Under the pieces are notes generated by a model. It was given only the letters and a program-made list of their open reading frames with translations. It was not told the DNA's origin and ran no database searches. 64,000 nucleotides of DNA, taken from positions 186,001-250,000 of the forward strand of contig OZ253584.1 in assembly GCA_965263165.1 (NCBI GenBank), written 5' to 3'. Position 1 is the stretch's first letter; each line of letters starts with the position of its first letter. This DNA comes from SAR202-VII-2 sp965263165 (GTDB lineage Bacteria; Chloroflexota; Dehalococcoidia; Lucifugimonadales; SAR202-VII-2). Both the position numbers and the translations under genes were made by a program. Shown piece by piece: positions 1 to 8,516 of this stretch.

Positions 1-104
1 ACGACTAACGTGGCAGTGAACAATCGCCCGTCCTCGTCAATGTAAAGACACTCGTGGGTGGGATTTCCGGCGAGCCCGTCGAGTTCCCCGCAGAATACTT
101 TCAT
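1..104 (-). CDS. Small protein of unknown function, cut by window edge
   Basis: Reading leftward from an ATG at 104, the frame stays open to the window edge (34 codons), beginning MKVFCGELDGLAG. The ATG lies 13 nt after the TAA of the upstream small gene, and a purine-rich GAGAGAG sits just before it. It looks like the next member of the run of small minus-strand genes at 118-1642. No family is recognised and the C-terminus is missing, so no function is proposed. Confidence 0.5.
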   Translation of the reverse strand, partial: MKVFCGELDGLAGNPTHECLYIDEDGRLFTATLV

Positions 105-117
105 CGCTCTCTCGAGG

Positions 118-303
118 TTAGGAGGTTTCAAGGCGTTCCTCAAGAGGTTGTGTGGGGTGGGCATAGCCCTCGTCGGATGCCCTCTGCTTCGGTGCCCCGC
201 CCCGCACCACGGCCTTGGCCAGGGCCTCCGGCGTGGCCCGGATGCGCAGGTCCTTGACCCGTGCCTCGGACTCCTTCCGTTTGCTCTTTCGGCTCGTCGC
301 CAT
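118..303 (-). CDS. Small basic hypothetical protein (61 aa)
   Basis: A 61-residue protein beginning MATSRKSKRKESEARVKDLR; the first third is rich in Lys and Arg. The ATG at 303 is preceded by GGAGG at good spacing, and that site overlaps the end of the upstream gene (the upstream TGA ends one base before this ATG), so translation is probably coupled. A longer in-frame extension upstream overlaps the neighbouring gene and is not used. It belongs to a leftward run of six or seven very short genes, as seen in prophage or plasmid accessory regions. Function unknown. Confidence 0.55.
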   Translation of the reverse strand: MATSRKSKRKESEARVKDLRIRATPEALAKAVVRGGAPKQRASDEGYAHPTQPLEERLETS

Positions 304-304
304 G

Positions 305-553
305 TCAACCTCCGTCATACTCGAAGCGGTAGACGCACCATGTAGCGTACTCAACTCCTTCTTTTCCGGACCCGTCCATTCCAGATGAGGGCTCGCATCC
401 TCTGAACTCCGCTTGCCGCTTCTCCACCGCGAGCGCTTCACTCTTTGTGTCAACCATAGCGATGATTCCAAAGTTGCGCAGGGTCGGATGCACGCTCTGC
501 AACTCGACGACCTTGCCCTCTGGGTTCGTGGTTATTCCTACTCTGCAGGACAT
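305..553 (-). CDS. Hypothetical protein (82 aa)
   Basis: Starting at the ATG at 553 gives MSCRVGITTNPEGKVVELQS, a short soluble protein ending in FEYDGG. The longer frame to 607 overlaps the upstream coiled-coil gene, so the internal start 10 nt after that gene's stop is preferred, although no strong ribosome site is visible. Its stop overlaps the ribosome site of the following gene. The order and tight spacing point to one polycistronic leftward transcript. No recognised domain. Confidence 0.5.
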   Translation of the reverse strand: MSCRVGITTNPEGKVVELQSVHPTLRNFGIIAMVDTKSEALAVEKRQAEFRGCEPSSGMDGSGKEGVEYATWCVYRFEYDGG

Positions 554-563
554 GGGGCTAATC

Positions 564-806
564 TCATGGCTGCTGCTTGAAGCCCATAGGACCTTTCTGT
601 GCATCAAGCAACCCCTGCACCATGCCTACCAGAGTGCCCAGAGTGGCTTCGATAGTGGTCAGACGGGTTTCGATGTCAGCAAGACGAGACTCGACATTCG
701 TGAGTCGAGTCTCAACCTGTGTGAGACGAGACTCGACATTCGTGAGCCTTTCCTCAACAGCGCCGACTCGGTTTTCGAGACCGCGTATTCTGTCCATCGT
801 TACCAT
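564..806 (-). CDS. Small coiled-coil protein (80 aa)
   Basis: The middle of this protein is a run of near-perfect seven-residue repeats (units like VESRLTQVETRLTNVESRLA), which predicts a long parallel coiled coil over roughly residues 12-55. The C-terminal part is less repetitive and contains a short hydrophobic stretch. A GTG at 809 is possible, but the ATG at 806 sits 4 nt after AGGAGG and fits better. Repeats in the DNA match the heptads. Proteins of this shape are common in phages and in small actinobacterial and chloroflexal gene clusters; the partner is unknown. Confidence 0.6.
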   Translation of the reverse strand: MVTMDRIRGLENRVGAVEERLTNVESRLTQVETRLTNVESRLADIETRLTTIEATLGTLVGMVQGLLDAQKGPMGFKQQP

Positions 807-832
807 CACGCCTCCTGAGATGCCATGTCAGC

Positions 833-1081
833 TTACTGGAAGTTGACTTGCGTATGGTACTTGGCGACACCTTTTTCCAGGCCGACCTCAAGGAATGGGA
901 TGCTAAAGTGGAGAGTGTCGAAGGCTTGCCGGATGGCGGCATCGAGTCCCTTCTCGGTGTTCACCTTGAACTCCGCCGTGACGGGTGAGTTCGCCCCTAC
1001 TTCGCATTCCAAAGCGACCATCGAGGTATCGCCAGTTGGCGACACCTCTATCTTGACTACACGTACCTCTCCGCGTTCCAT
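833..1081 (-). CDS. Small hypothetical protein (82 aa)
   Basis: An 82-residue protein beginning MERGEVRVVKIEVSPTG, probably mixed beta then helix, with no membrane segment and no recognised family. AGGAGG precedes the ATG and overlaps the stop codon of the upstream coiled-coil gene (TTTTAGGAGG), which supports both the start and translational coupling. It sits between two coiled-coil genes in the leftward small-gene cluster. Confidence 0.6.
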   Translation of the reverse strand: MERGEVRVVKIEVSPTGDTSMVALECEVGANSPVTAEFKVNTEKGLDAAIRQAFDTLHFSIPFLEVGLEKGVAKYHTQVNFQ

Positions 1082-1090
1082 GTCAGCCTC

Positions 1091-1336
1091 CTAAAAGTTG
1101 ATGCCTCGCGGTTGGTCGTTCTGCCACCAGATGATCATGTCGAGCTTGTCGTCCAGCACCTTCAGGCCATCGGCGAGCTGCTGGCTGAGCCTTTGCTCCA
1201 AGGCGTCCATCTTGGTAGAGAGCTCACGACTAAGCGCATGCCCAAGGGCATTGATCATCTGCTCCATATCGGTCTTCGTGGCGAAGGACTGCTGGGCCTG
1301 TTCCAGGGCGCTGAGCCGTTCTTCTGTCGTTGCCAT
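1091..1336 (-). CDS. Second small coiled-coil protein (81 aa)
   Basis: The protein begins MATTEERLSALEQAQQSF and continues with helical heptads up to about residue 68, then ends in a short tryptophan-containing tail (IIWWQNDQPRG). It resembles the coiled-coil protein two genes downstream in architecture but not closely in sequence. No convincing ribosome site precedes the ATG, which lies 27 nt after the upstream gene, so translation may be coupled. Function unknown; a multimerising scaffold or membrane-associated partner is possible. Confidence 0.55.
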   Translation of the reverse strand: MATTEERLSALEQAQQSFATKTDMEQMINALGHALSRELSTKMDALEQRLSQQLADGLKVLDDKLDMIIWWQNDQPRGINF

Positions 1337-1363
1337 AGGGTCACACCGCTACCGAGACACGTT

Positions 1364-1642
1364 CTACAAATGGGAAACGGAGACATTACCGAACTCATCG
1401 ACCTGGACAAGCTCGCGCTTTTCGCCACCAAAGACAACCAGGCCGATCCAGACGACGCCCCAGAACCCAAAGGTTATGAGCGTGATGATCAGGTGCAGAA
1501 TGTGATTGACGCGATGGCCGCGCACTAAGACTGCCTGGAAATCACCTTGCGACTCAACCCTGAGTCCCTGTGCAATGATGCTGGTGATCCGCCGCGCCAT
1601 CAGGTCCTTCCTCTCGTCGGTTGTCTTACGGGCAGTTGTCAT
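1364..1642 (-). CDS. Small membrane protein (92 aa)
   Basis: From the ATG at 1642 the protein reads MTTARKTTDERKDLMARRIT, then a soluble part, then one hydrophobic segment around residues 50-70 (LHLIITLITFGFWGVVWIGL) followed by GGEKRE and a charged tail. This arrangement, an arginine-rich loop before a Trp-containing helix and a GGE motif, is known from small actinobacterial and phage membrane proteins of unknown role. GGGGAG precedes the chosen start. An upstream in-frame extension to 1810 runs through a large palindrome and is unlikely to be translated. It is the first gene of the leftward cluster. Confidence 0.6.
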   Translation of the reverse strand: MTTARKTTDERKDLMARRITSIIAQGLRVESQGDFQAVLVRGHRVNHILHLIITLITFGFWGVVWIGLVVFGGEKRELVQVDEFGNVSVSHL

Positions 1643-1677
1643 CGGGTGGCTCCCCTTGCATGCCAAGGATGTGGCTA

Positions 1678-1773
1678 CTTGGCAGTCACCGCAATCCAGG
1701 CATGGCCGCAAGGGGAACCGTGAAGCCCATCCTTGCGGATGCCATGCCGTCATTGCGGAGAGTGACTGCCAAG
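1678..1773. repeat. Large imperfect palindrome
   Basis: The arm 1678-1713 (CTTGGCAGTCACC, GCAATCC, GGCATGG, CCGCAAGG) is matched in reverse complement by 1731-1773 with small insertions, leaving a loop of about 17 nt. It lies upstream of the small-gene cluster and about 50 bp from the IS1380 left end. It could be a structured leader, a recombination site or the relic of a small element. Confidence 0.6.
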
Positions 1774-1825
1774 TCTCTTCGACCGTAGCAATCAAAGGGA
1801 AGGTTGTCAAGCGATTCTAAGACTG

Positions 1826-3547
1826 CTAAGCCTGAATCCACCGAAGGAGGACGTGTGGGCAGTCTCGTGAAGAAGGAAGAGGGTGCTCCTTTGCTTCTGG
1901 GATAATGGTTTTGGACCACAAAACCAACCCAACAACAAGGAGCACCCAATAGATGCTACCACGCAACCATCCCGACCGTATCCGTATCGCCTTCGACGAC
2001 CTCCGCCTCGTGGCCAATGCCGGGCTGATTCTTCCGGCCACGCTCTCCCAGCATCTCGGTCTGCCCGAACTCGTCGACACCCACCTCGACCTCGGCGATG
2101 CCCCGGGCCGGGCGAACACGGGCGACAAGATGATGACGCTGGTCGCCTCCGCGCTTGCGGGCGGTGACTGCATCGACGACGCCGATGCGTTGCGCTCCGG
2201 CGGAACGGCCCGCGTTCTCGGTTGCGCACTCAAGGCCCCATCCACCCTCGGCACGTTCCTGCGCAGCTTCAGGTGGGGCCATGTCCGCCAGCTTGACCGG
2301 GTGAGCCGCGAGTTGCTCAAACGCGCATGGGAGGCTGGGGCCGGACCCGGCGACACACCATTCACCATTGACCTCGATTCGACCATCTGCGAAACCTACG
2401 GCCTAGACAAGGAAGGCGCCCGCCACCACGGCTATACCGGCACTCGCGGCTATCACCCGCTGCTCGCTATCGCCGCTGGCGCCGGCGACGTGCTGATGTC
2501 CCGGCTGCGCGAAGGACGCGCCAACACCGCTCGCGGAGCCGCCCACTTCCTGCGCGAGACGGTGGGGCGGGTGCGCTATGCGGGAGCCAGGGGCCAACTC
2601 ACGATGCGGGCCGACAGCGGCTTCTATACCCACGCGGTCGTCGCCCTCTGCCGCGAGATGAACGTCCGTTTCTCCATCACGGTCCGCCAGCACCCGAGCC
2701 TGCGGAACCTGATCGAGGCGATACCTGAGCAGGACTGGACGCCGATCCCTTATGGGATGGACGGCGCAGCCGATGTTGCCGAGACGGCTTACACCCCGTT
2801 CCAGTCCAAGCCGGACGCCGCTCCCGTGCGGCTCATCGTCCGGCGCGTGAAGCCGACGCCCCGTTCCCAGCTGGCCCTCCTCGTCAACTACAGCTATCAC
2901 GGCTTCATCACCGACTGCGATGGACAGACACTCGAACTGGAGGCTGGCCATCGGCGTCACGCTGAGGTCGAGAATGCGATCCGAGACCTCAAGTACGGTG
3001 TCGGGCTCAACCACATGCCCTCCGGCCGCTTCGCCGCCAACGGCGCATGGCTCGCAGTCCAGGTGATCGCGCACAACCTCGCCCGCTGGACGGCGCGGCT
3101 CAGCCTCGGTGAGCAGACAGTGACCACCAAGACGCTTCGCCGGCGGTTCTTCGCTCTCGCAGGGCGGCTCACCCGCTCTGCTCGTCGGTTGGTCCTGCAT
3201 CTTCCGGCGGGTTGGCCATGGGAGGGCAAGATCCGTCGCGCCCTCGCCCGGCTCCGGGCGATTCCACATCCGGTCTGATGACACCGTCTGCAACTGACCC
3301 ACCGACCAGCCAACCGAACGCCCCCCCGCAAACTCGCGCCAACCCCGTTCGCGAGTGGCTCTTGCTGCGTCCGCTCCCAGCATCTCGATCCGCGCAGTGC
3401 CTTCAGACCGCCGCCCCCGCCCCGGGGCGCCGACTGAAGACGCTTTGGCTCACCTATCTATAGGAATCGAGCCCCCACAGTCGCGTCCGTATGCCCCGCA
3501 TTCCCCGATCCGATACCCCAACCCTCTTTCGGTGGATTCGGGCTAAG
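1826..3547 (+). mobile_element. IS1380-family insertion sequence
   Basis: The ends carry inverted repeats of about 22 bp: CTAAGCCTGAATCCACCGAA at the left and its reverse complement, with three differences, at 3526-3547. A single intact transposase gene lies between them, with about 270 bp of non-coding DNA after it. No target duplication could be seen immediately outside the repeats, so the exact outer bases may be off by one or two. Confidence 0.75.
1953..3278 (+). CDS. IS1380-family transposase
   Basis: A 441-residue DDE transposase that moves its own element by cut and paste. The stretch TIDLDSTICETYGLDKEGAR followed by a GYTG-RGYHPLLA segment is the IS1380 hallmark and holds the first catalytic Asp; a second Asp lies in TMRADSGFY, and a Glu lies in the later AEVENAIRDLKYG helix. 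Length matches the family. The frame appears undamaged and the inverted repeats are recognisable, so the element could be active. The start used is the ATG at 1953, about 30 nt after a purine-rich stretch; no strong ribosome site is visible. Confidence 0.88.
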   Translation: MLPRNHPDRIRIAFDDLRLVANAGLILPATLSQHLGLPELVDTHLDLGDAPGRANTGDKMMTLVASALAGGDCIDDADALRSGGTARVLGCALKAPSTLGTFLRSFRWGHVRQLDRVSRELLKRAWEAGAGPGDTPFTIDLDSTICETYGLDKEGARHHGYTGTRGYHPLLAIAAGAGDVLMSRLREGRANTARGAAHFLRETVGRVRYAGARGQLTMRADSGFYTHAVVALCREMNVRFSITVRQHPSLRNLIEAIPEQDWTPIPYGMDGAADVAETAYTPFQSKPDAAPVRLIVRRVKPTPRSQLALLVNYSYHGFITDCDGQTLELEAGHRRHAEVENAIRDLKYGVGLNHMPSGRFAANGAWLAVQVIAHNLARWTARLSLGEQTVTTKTLRRRFFALAGRLTRSARRLVLHLPAGWPWEGKIRRALARLRAIPHPV

Positions 3548-3611
3548 GTAGAGCCAGCCCTGGCCACGCGCCGGGGCTCATCTTGGTTTTGAGTGGAGGG
3601 GCACCTTATGC

Positions 3612-4214
3612 CTAGCACGGGTCAAACATGTCCTCAGTCCGGGATCTATCAATCTGGGTGCGGCCATCAGCAGCAGATTGCATTAAGTGAAGGGGAGACC
3701 TTTCCTCCGTGCGGTGGTCCCCCTCCGCATGGGCCTGTGGATTGGACTCTTGTTCGAGCAACGCAGTAACCGTATCAGGGAATAGCTTCCCGCTCTGCAC
3801 CTCGTCGTGCGCTGCGATAGCATCTGGCGAGTAGCCGAGTAGCAGTCCGAGCAAACGGTCGAGATGTGGCTGAGGAGCGTTATCGTGAATCCATGCAAGG
3901 GTCTCCACGACCCATTGGCGTGCCGCAAAGCCTGCATCGGCGCACGCCTCATCCTTACGCAGCGCGACGATTGGGATAGGCTGCACCGTCATTCCGCTGT
4001 ACTGGCCACCCAGGTACTGGAGCCGGTTGTAGGCCCGTAGGAGAGTGATCGGGTCTGGCCTGACATGTCCCAAGAGTACCAGCGGTCTGATGCCGCGGGA
4101 CACCTGATAGGCGGCGTCCTGGATCGTCCCGTCGATAGGCCCTATCTCCGGGTCATTCACTGTTCCAGCAAGAGCGCGGTCAAGGATGTTGTCCTTCTCT
4201 TTGTCTGTCAACAT
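3612..4214 (-). CDS. Unknown protein translationally coupled to IS1595 transposase
   Basis: A 200-residue soluble protein starting MLTDKEKDNILDRALAGTVN. The ATG is 12 nt after the stop of the IS1595-type transposase and is preceded by GGGAG within that gap, so the two genes appear to be one transcription unit. The first 150 residues look globular (segment LDRLLGLLLGYSPDAIAAHD); the tail is polar and probably disordered. No domain is recognised. It may be a passenger gene of the IS, since IS1595 relatives sometimes carry one, or part of the locus the IS entered. The left IS end was not identified, so this is not settled. Confidence 0.55.
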   Translation of the reverse strand: MLTDKEKDNILDRALAGTVNDPEIGPIDGTIQDAAYQVSRGIRPLVLLGHVRPDPITLLRAYNRLQYLGGQYSGMTVQPIPIVALRKDEACADAGFAARQWVVETLAWIHDNAPQPHLDRLLGLLLGYSPDAIAAHDEVQSGKLFPDTVTALLEQESNPQAHAEGDHRTEERSPLHLMQSAADGRTQIDRSRTEDMFDPC

Positions 4215-4225
4215 GAGGCGTCTCC

Positions 4226-5152
4226 CTAAGCCACCAGGTCCCGATACTTCAACCGCTTCCACTCCATACCTTTGACAATGTGCTGCATCTGGTCGATGGT
4301 GTCGGATGGCCGGTCGTTGTGTCGCCCCTCGAACTCCGTCACGTAGCGCCCCAGGTGCTTGGCGCTCATCTGGTGGTAGACGCCGTGGTAGCCACGCTTG
4401 AGCGAGGCCCAGAACGACTCGATGCCGTTCGTGTGGGCCTGCTCTCGGACGTACTCGCCGACGTTGTGCCGCACCGCCTCGTGATTAGGCAGGCCGTGGT
4501 ACGCAGCGTGGTCGTCGGTGTAGACCACGGCGCCAGCAGCAGTCCGCTCTCTGACGAAACCTTGCAGTGTAGCCCTCGTCGTGCCATCCACGGGAGCGGC
4601 TGACACCTGGTTCGTGTCTCGGTCCCGAGCGCCAGCGACCGGGACCATGCCGACCGGGCCACGCCCCAACCTCAGTCGGCGACTGGCATGGCGATTGCGC
4701 TCACGTCCCCCTATGTAGGTTTCATCAACCTCGACGGGGCCTGCGAACGCAACGCCTTGGGTCTCCCAGGACTCCCGTATGCGGTGAGCCAGGTGCCAGG
4801 CGGTCTTCTGCGTGATGCCGAGGTCGCGGTGCAGCTTCATGCTCGACACACCCTTGAGGCTCGTGGTGAGGAGATAAATCGCCACGGCCCAGGTCTGGTA
4901 GCCGAGATTCGAACTCTCCATGACCGTCCCGGTCCGAACGCTAAACCGGCGTCGGCAATCTCGGCAGCGGTACGGCATGGTCTTGTGCGCTGCGTTGCTC
5001 TGGACGTTGGTCGAGCCGCATCGGGAACAGTGAGGCTCATCACCCCAACGCTGCTCAGCGAACCACCGCTCTGCGGTCTCGTCGTCAGGGAACATAGCGA
5101 ACAAGCCTTTGAGAGTGAGTCCTCGGCGGAAGTGCTTACCTGGCGCTGGCAT
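4226..5152 (-). CDS. IS1595-family transposase (ISXO2-like)
   Basis: A 308-residue transposase with an N-terminal zinc ribbon (CSRCGS at about 42 and CRDCRRRF at about 63) and a DDE-type core: first Asp in VEVDETYIGG, second in VVYTDDHAAY, and the Asn/Glu helix in TNGIESFWASLKRGYHGVYH, the usual ISXO2 signature. Length and domain order fit the family. It lies just downstream of a half-length specificity gene, which suggests that insertion here truncated that gene. Clear terminal inverted repeats were not found by eye. Confidence 0.88.
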   Translation of the reverse strand: MPAPGKHFRRGLTLKGLFAMFPDDETAERWFAEQRWGDEPHCSRCGSTNVQSNAAHKTMPYRCRDCRRRFSVRTGTVMESSNLGYQTWAVAIYLLTTSLKGVSSMKLHRDLGITQKTAWHLAHRIRESWETQGVAFAGPVEVDETYIGGRERNRHASRRLRLGRGPVGMVPVAGARDRDTNQVSAAPVDGTTRATLQGFVRERTAAGAVVYTDDHAAYHGLPNHEAVRHNVGEYVREQAHTNGIESFWASLKRGYHGVYHQMSAKHLGRYVTEFEGRHNDRPSDTIDQMQHIVKGMEWKRLKYRDLVA

Positions 5153-5195
5153 CTCAGAATCTCCTCGTCACGCATTGCGGCTTATCTGATGGGCA

Positions 5196-5843
5196 TTATT
5201 GTATGTAATTTCCATATTTTACCTCTGATGAACGGGCTAAATTGAAGGCTGCGTTGAATGCCAACGTTATTCCGGCTTGCAGTCCGCCGGACACCAACGG
5301 AATCTCCACCCTTCTTAGTTCCTGCGCATTGACGTTTGACTGGTTTATCGAAATTCGAGCGCGCCGTTTCACGTCAAGTATGCCATATCTTGTATTCAGA
5401 AAAGCTGTTAGATACTCTGGTGCAATTATTTCTGGTTTGGGGTTGATTCTCACTAAGTATGACGCGAATACGATGTCTTCTTCTGTGAATTGCCTGAATA
5501 TCCCAGTCCTTCCTACAAAGGCTTGCGAATTTGTGCGGTTGAAAAGGACATCTCGATCCTTGAGTCTATATGCATTTACCTCATCAATGTCTAATCGCGC
5601 GTGCTTCAATACGTTTCGAGCACACAACGTATTGCCTATCTCATTCATTCTGTAAATCTTTGTACCTATGCCCTCCTCGTTCATTTCAATTGAAATTCCG
5701 TATTGGGACGAAGCAAGGGCATTTCCTATAGGGATATACTTGAGGTTTTCATTCTTATACGGTTCAAAGCATAGATACTCGGCATCCCAGCGATAGTCAG
5801 GATGCTGGGATAGGCTGGAGAAGTTTCTGATACTAACCTTCAC
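5196..5843 (-). CDS. hsdS: Type I-like specificity subunit, half length
   Basis: A 215-residue protein that resembles the first half of HsdS: one target-recognition domain (about residues 10-170; IGNALASSQYG, FVGRTGIFRQF, VFASYLVRINPKP, INQSNVNAQELRRVEIPLV) and the start of the central spacer helix, then a stop. Full HsdS proteins are about 400 residues with two such domains. The GTG start at 5843 lies 7 nt after GGAGG. The base composition is AT-richer than the surroundings, suggesting transfer. The transposase gene next to its 3' end suggests truncation by insertion, but naturally half-sized S subunits that work as dimers are an alternative. Confidence 0.75.
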   Translation of the reverse strand: MKVSIRNFSSLSQHPDYRWDAEYLCFEPYKNENLKYIPIGNALASSQYGISIEMNEEGIGTKIYRMNEIGNTLCARNVLKHARLDIDEVNAYRLKDRDVLFNRTNSQAFVGRTGIFRQFTEEDIVFASYLVRINPKPEIIAPEYLTAFLNTRYGILDVKRRARISINQSNVNAQELRRVEIPLVSGGLQAGITLAFNAAFNLARSSEVKYGNYIQ

Positions 5844-5873
5844 GTCCAAACCTCCGACCGAAGCCTTGGTCCT

Positions 5874-7998
5874 TCAACCATTGGCCCAGAACGACAAGCC
5901 CTCTTCCTTAGCCCACCTGATAAATGATTCGGCGATGCCCGGGGACAACTCCCCATCGTGGCTGTGTAGGTCGTGGTCGACCACCATATGCCCGTTCTTG
6001 TCCAGCTTGTATTGGCCGTTGCTGTTTTTGACGTAGACGTAATCTCCGGAGTTGTTCTTGCCGCCCTTTTCAGAAACCGCCATGAAGATAGCGTAGTCGT
6101 CTACGTGAGGGCAGAGGGGGCCGCGGGCCAGATCGTCGTTCCACTTCTGGAGAAACAAAACACTAGTCTTGGTACCGGTATGGGGCTTGAAAGTATTGGA
6201 GTGTAGGCCGACCACCGCTAGGATGCGGGCGCGCTGGGCAATAAAGTCCCGGATGTATTTCTCGGAGGCGTTATTGAAGCGGCCTTGGGGCAGCACAATC
6301 GCCATGCGGCCGCCGGGTTTCAGAAAGTTCAGGTTCCGCTCAATGAAGAGAATATCCCTTCCAACTTCGGATTGGATCTTGCCATTTCCATTAAAGCCGA
6401 GTTGGTACTTATGCAGGATACGACCTTCCTTGATACCGCCGGCAAAGGGCGGATTCGCCATCAGAAGGTCAAAATTGAATCGGCTGTTGTCTCCCGGTTC
6501 GGCTTGCAGTTCCTTCAGGCGATTAAAGCCTCGGCTGTAATTGCTGATCCAACGCGAATCTTTTTCAGTCTTATCCTCCCAGCGCTCATAATCCAGCGTG
6601 TTCAGGTGCAAGACGTTGGTCTCGCCGTCACCTGCAATGAGGTTGAGGGTACGGGCGACACGCACTGTCTTTTCGTCGAAGTCAATGCCAAACACCTTTA
6701 GCACATCTTGCTCGTCGCTTTCCGAGATTTCTTCGTTGCTGAAAAGCCGCCCGGTGAGTTTGAAGATGGTATGCACCGGAAAGCCGCAACTGCCGGAGGC
6801 GGTGTCGATCATATACTCCCCCCGCTGGGGGTTGAGCGTCTGCACGCACATGTCAATGACGTGTCGGGGGGGTAAAGTATTGGCCCTTCTCGCCCTTGGC
6901 AGACTTGCTGACCAGGTACTCAAAGGCTTCGTCCACCACCAGCAGGTTGGAGTTGAACAGCTTGACATCCTGCAGACTGGACACGCAGACGGCCAAATGG
7001 CTATCGGAGAGTTCAAAGGTGGATCCTTCGGGGAAGACTCCTGGCCATTGTCCTATAGCCCGCCTGAACAGGTCCTGAATCTTGTTCTTCAGTTCCGTGT
7101 CTGTCTGCCCAGTGTTTCGGAACTCCATTACACGAAAGCCCGCATCCGAAACGCCAGCTACTGCTGCCTTGAGGGCGTCATAGTCCTGGTCGCCAAGGTG
7201 GCTGGAACTAGCAATGTATTCGAGCTTGTCCTCGTGTACGGAAATGCCGATTACTTGCTTTACCAAGTGGTTGATGACGTTTTTATCATTCTGGCTGCGA
7301 AACTCGTCGTAGAGCTTGGTAAATATGAGCTTGAAAACTTCCTCAAAAACGTCAACCCCGGCGTTGGCTAGCACCTCATCTTCCATTTCCAGGATAATGT
7401 CTTTTAGGGATTTACGCTCGTTGACAACCTTGTCCTTAATGATGAGGTCTCGCAGAGTGAAGCGTTCGTTGAGGATGTCCGCCAGGCTCTGGCTTGCCTG
7501 GGGAATGTCGGTGATGTCCTCAAAGTAGTTGGGGTCTTTGCGGTTGTAGTGGGAGATTTGCTCGCCGTTGGTCCAAACACCAATCGGCGCTCCGGTGGCG
7601 TTGCAGTAGGAACGAAGCTGATTCTTCCCATCGCTGAGTTTGGGTTTCTTTAGTTCAACGATGGTGTAGGCCGCGTCAGGACGATCCTTGTCCAGAATGA
7701 CGATGTCGGCGCGTTTCTTTTCCAGGCCGAAATTGACCAGATGCTCAATAGCCAGCCGATTCTTCGGGTAACCGTATTGATTGAGAAGCCTTGCCGCGTA
7801 GAGTTGACGGACTACCTCCTCCGGCTTTAGCTGAACATCCTTATCCCGAACGACGCACTTCACAAAGAAGGATTTCTTGCCCTTGGTAGTCTTGGTGGAG
7901 ATCCTTTCCCGCAAGGCAGCAACTTCATCGTCTCGAAAAAGGGAAAGACGATAATTGCTGTCTTTGAGTATGGCTTGGATAATATCTGGTTGCGTCAC
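5874..7998 (-). pseudogene. Restriction nuclease-methylase fusion, frameshifted
   Basis: Two overlapping frames together encode one protein of about 707 residues. The first (from GTG 7998, after GGAGAG) holds an HsdR-N-type nuclease domain: ADIVILD followed by YTIVELKKP gives the D...ExK catalytic pattern, near residues 100-125. A helical linker follows, then the start of an HsdM-type N6-adenine methylase. The frame breaks in a C7 tract at 6866-6872; with six C it would read GQYFTPRHVID without interruption. The second frame continues with the SAM motif TASGSCGFPVH, the catalytic NPPF (FDLLMANPPFAGG) and the C-terminal methylase region. The nuclease-methylase-specificity layout resembles BcgI-type (type IIB) enzymes. 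It is either phase variable, dead or a homopolymer sequencing error. Confidence 0.78.
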
Positions 7999-8328
7999 TA
8001 TCTCTCCGTCTACTAGGCAACCACAACCTCTCAGACCAACCGAGAGCCTGCGATCACGCGATGAGGAACGCCGCTCCATTGCTAATCTTGAACGATTATA
8101 CCAATTCCGAGAGATGAAACCAGACAGCATACCGGTTGTGCCTATCAGCAGGACGCGAGCCGAAGGGCGAGGCGGTGGACTCTCCATGTTGTCCTGCCAC
8201 CCAATCCCAGGGCACCTGAAGGCAGGATAACCTTGTAGACTTACAGCGCCAAGCAGAACCTCAGCACGAAGGTCCTCGATTTTGTTCAACCTGTGGGCCA
8301 TCCCGCCATCCCCTCTGCCAAACCCCTC

Positions 8329-8357
8329 TTGCGGAATTGGAACGCCTGTGCTAATGT
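8329..8357 (+). promoter_or_regulatory. Possible promoter for capsid module
   Basis: TTGCGG, a 17-bp spacer and TAATGT point toward the prohead protease gene. The predicted transcript would cross two hairpins, the second terminator-like, before the protease start, so attenuation is possible. Confidence 0.35.
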
Positions 8358-8441
8358 AGACCCATAGCAGGCTAGTCCCGCCCCCTTCGGGCCGTTTCAG
8401 CTTCGGCCCGTCCCTGGTTGTTTATCAGCCCGTCCCTGCGA

Positions 8442-8468
8442 GCCCGTCTCGCCGAGGCGGGCCTTTTT
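8442..8468 (+). terminator. Hairpin plus T-run
   Basis: GCCCGTCTC, loop GCC, then GAGGCGGGC followed by five T. This is a rho-independent terminator shape on the plus strand, placed 50 bp before the protease start. No complete plus-strand gene ends just upstream, so it may end a lost gene's transcript or act as an attenuator. Confidence 0.55.
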
Positions 8469-8516
8469 GTGTGGCTTGCAGCCCCGCCCCCTACCCTCGG
8501 TTGTCCTGGAGGTTGC

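Larger units (their letters stand above)
7999..8516. other. Non-coding stretch between R-M locus and capsid module
   Basis: Open frames occur here on both strands (for example a minus-strand extension of the nuclease gene up to 8301), but their translations match no family and the nuclease has a good internal start. The right part holds a possible promoter (8329-8357) and two GC-rich hairpins (about 8389-8410 and 8442-8468). Nothing else is identified. Confidence 0.4.

Noticed and set aside
7999..8301. N-terminal extension of the nuclease-methylase gene
   Set aside because: The extra 100 residues look unlike protein domains, and a GTG with GGAGAG exists at 7998.
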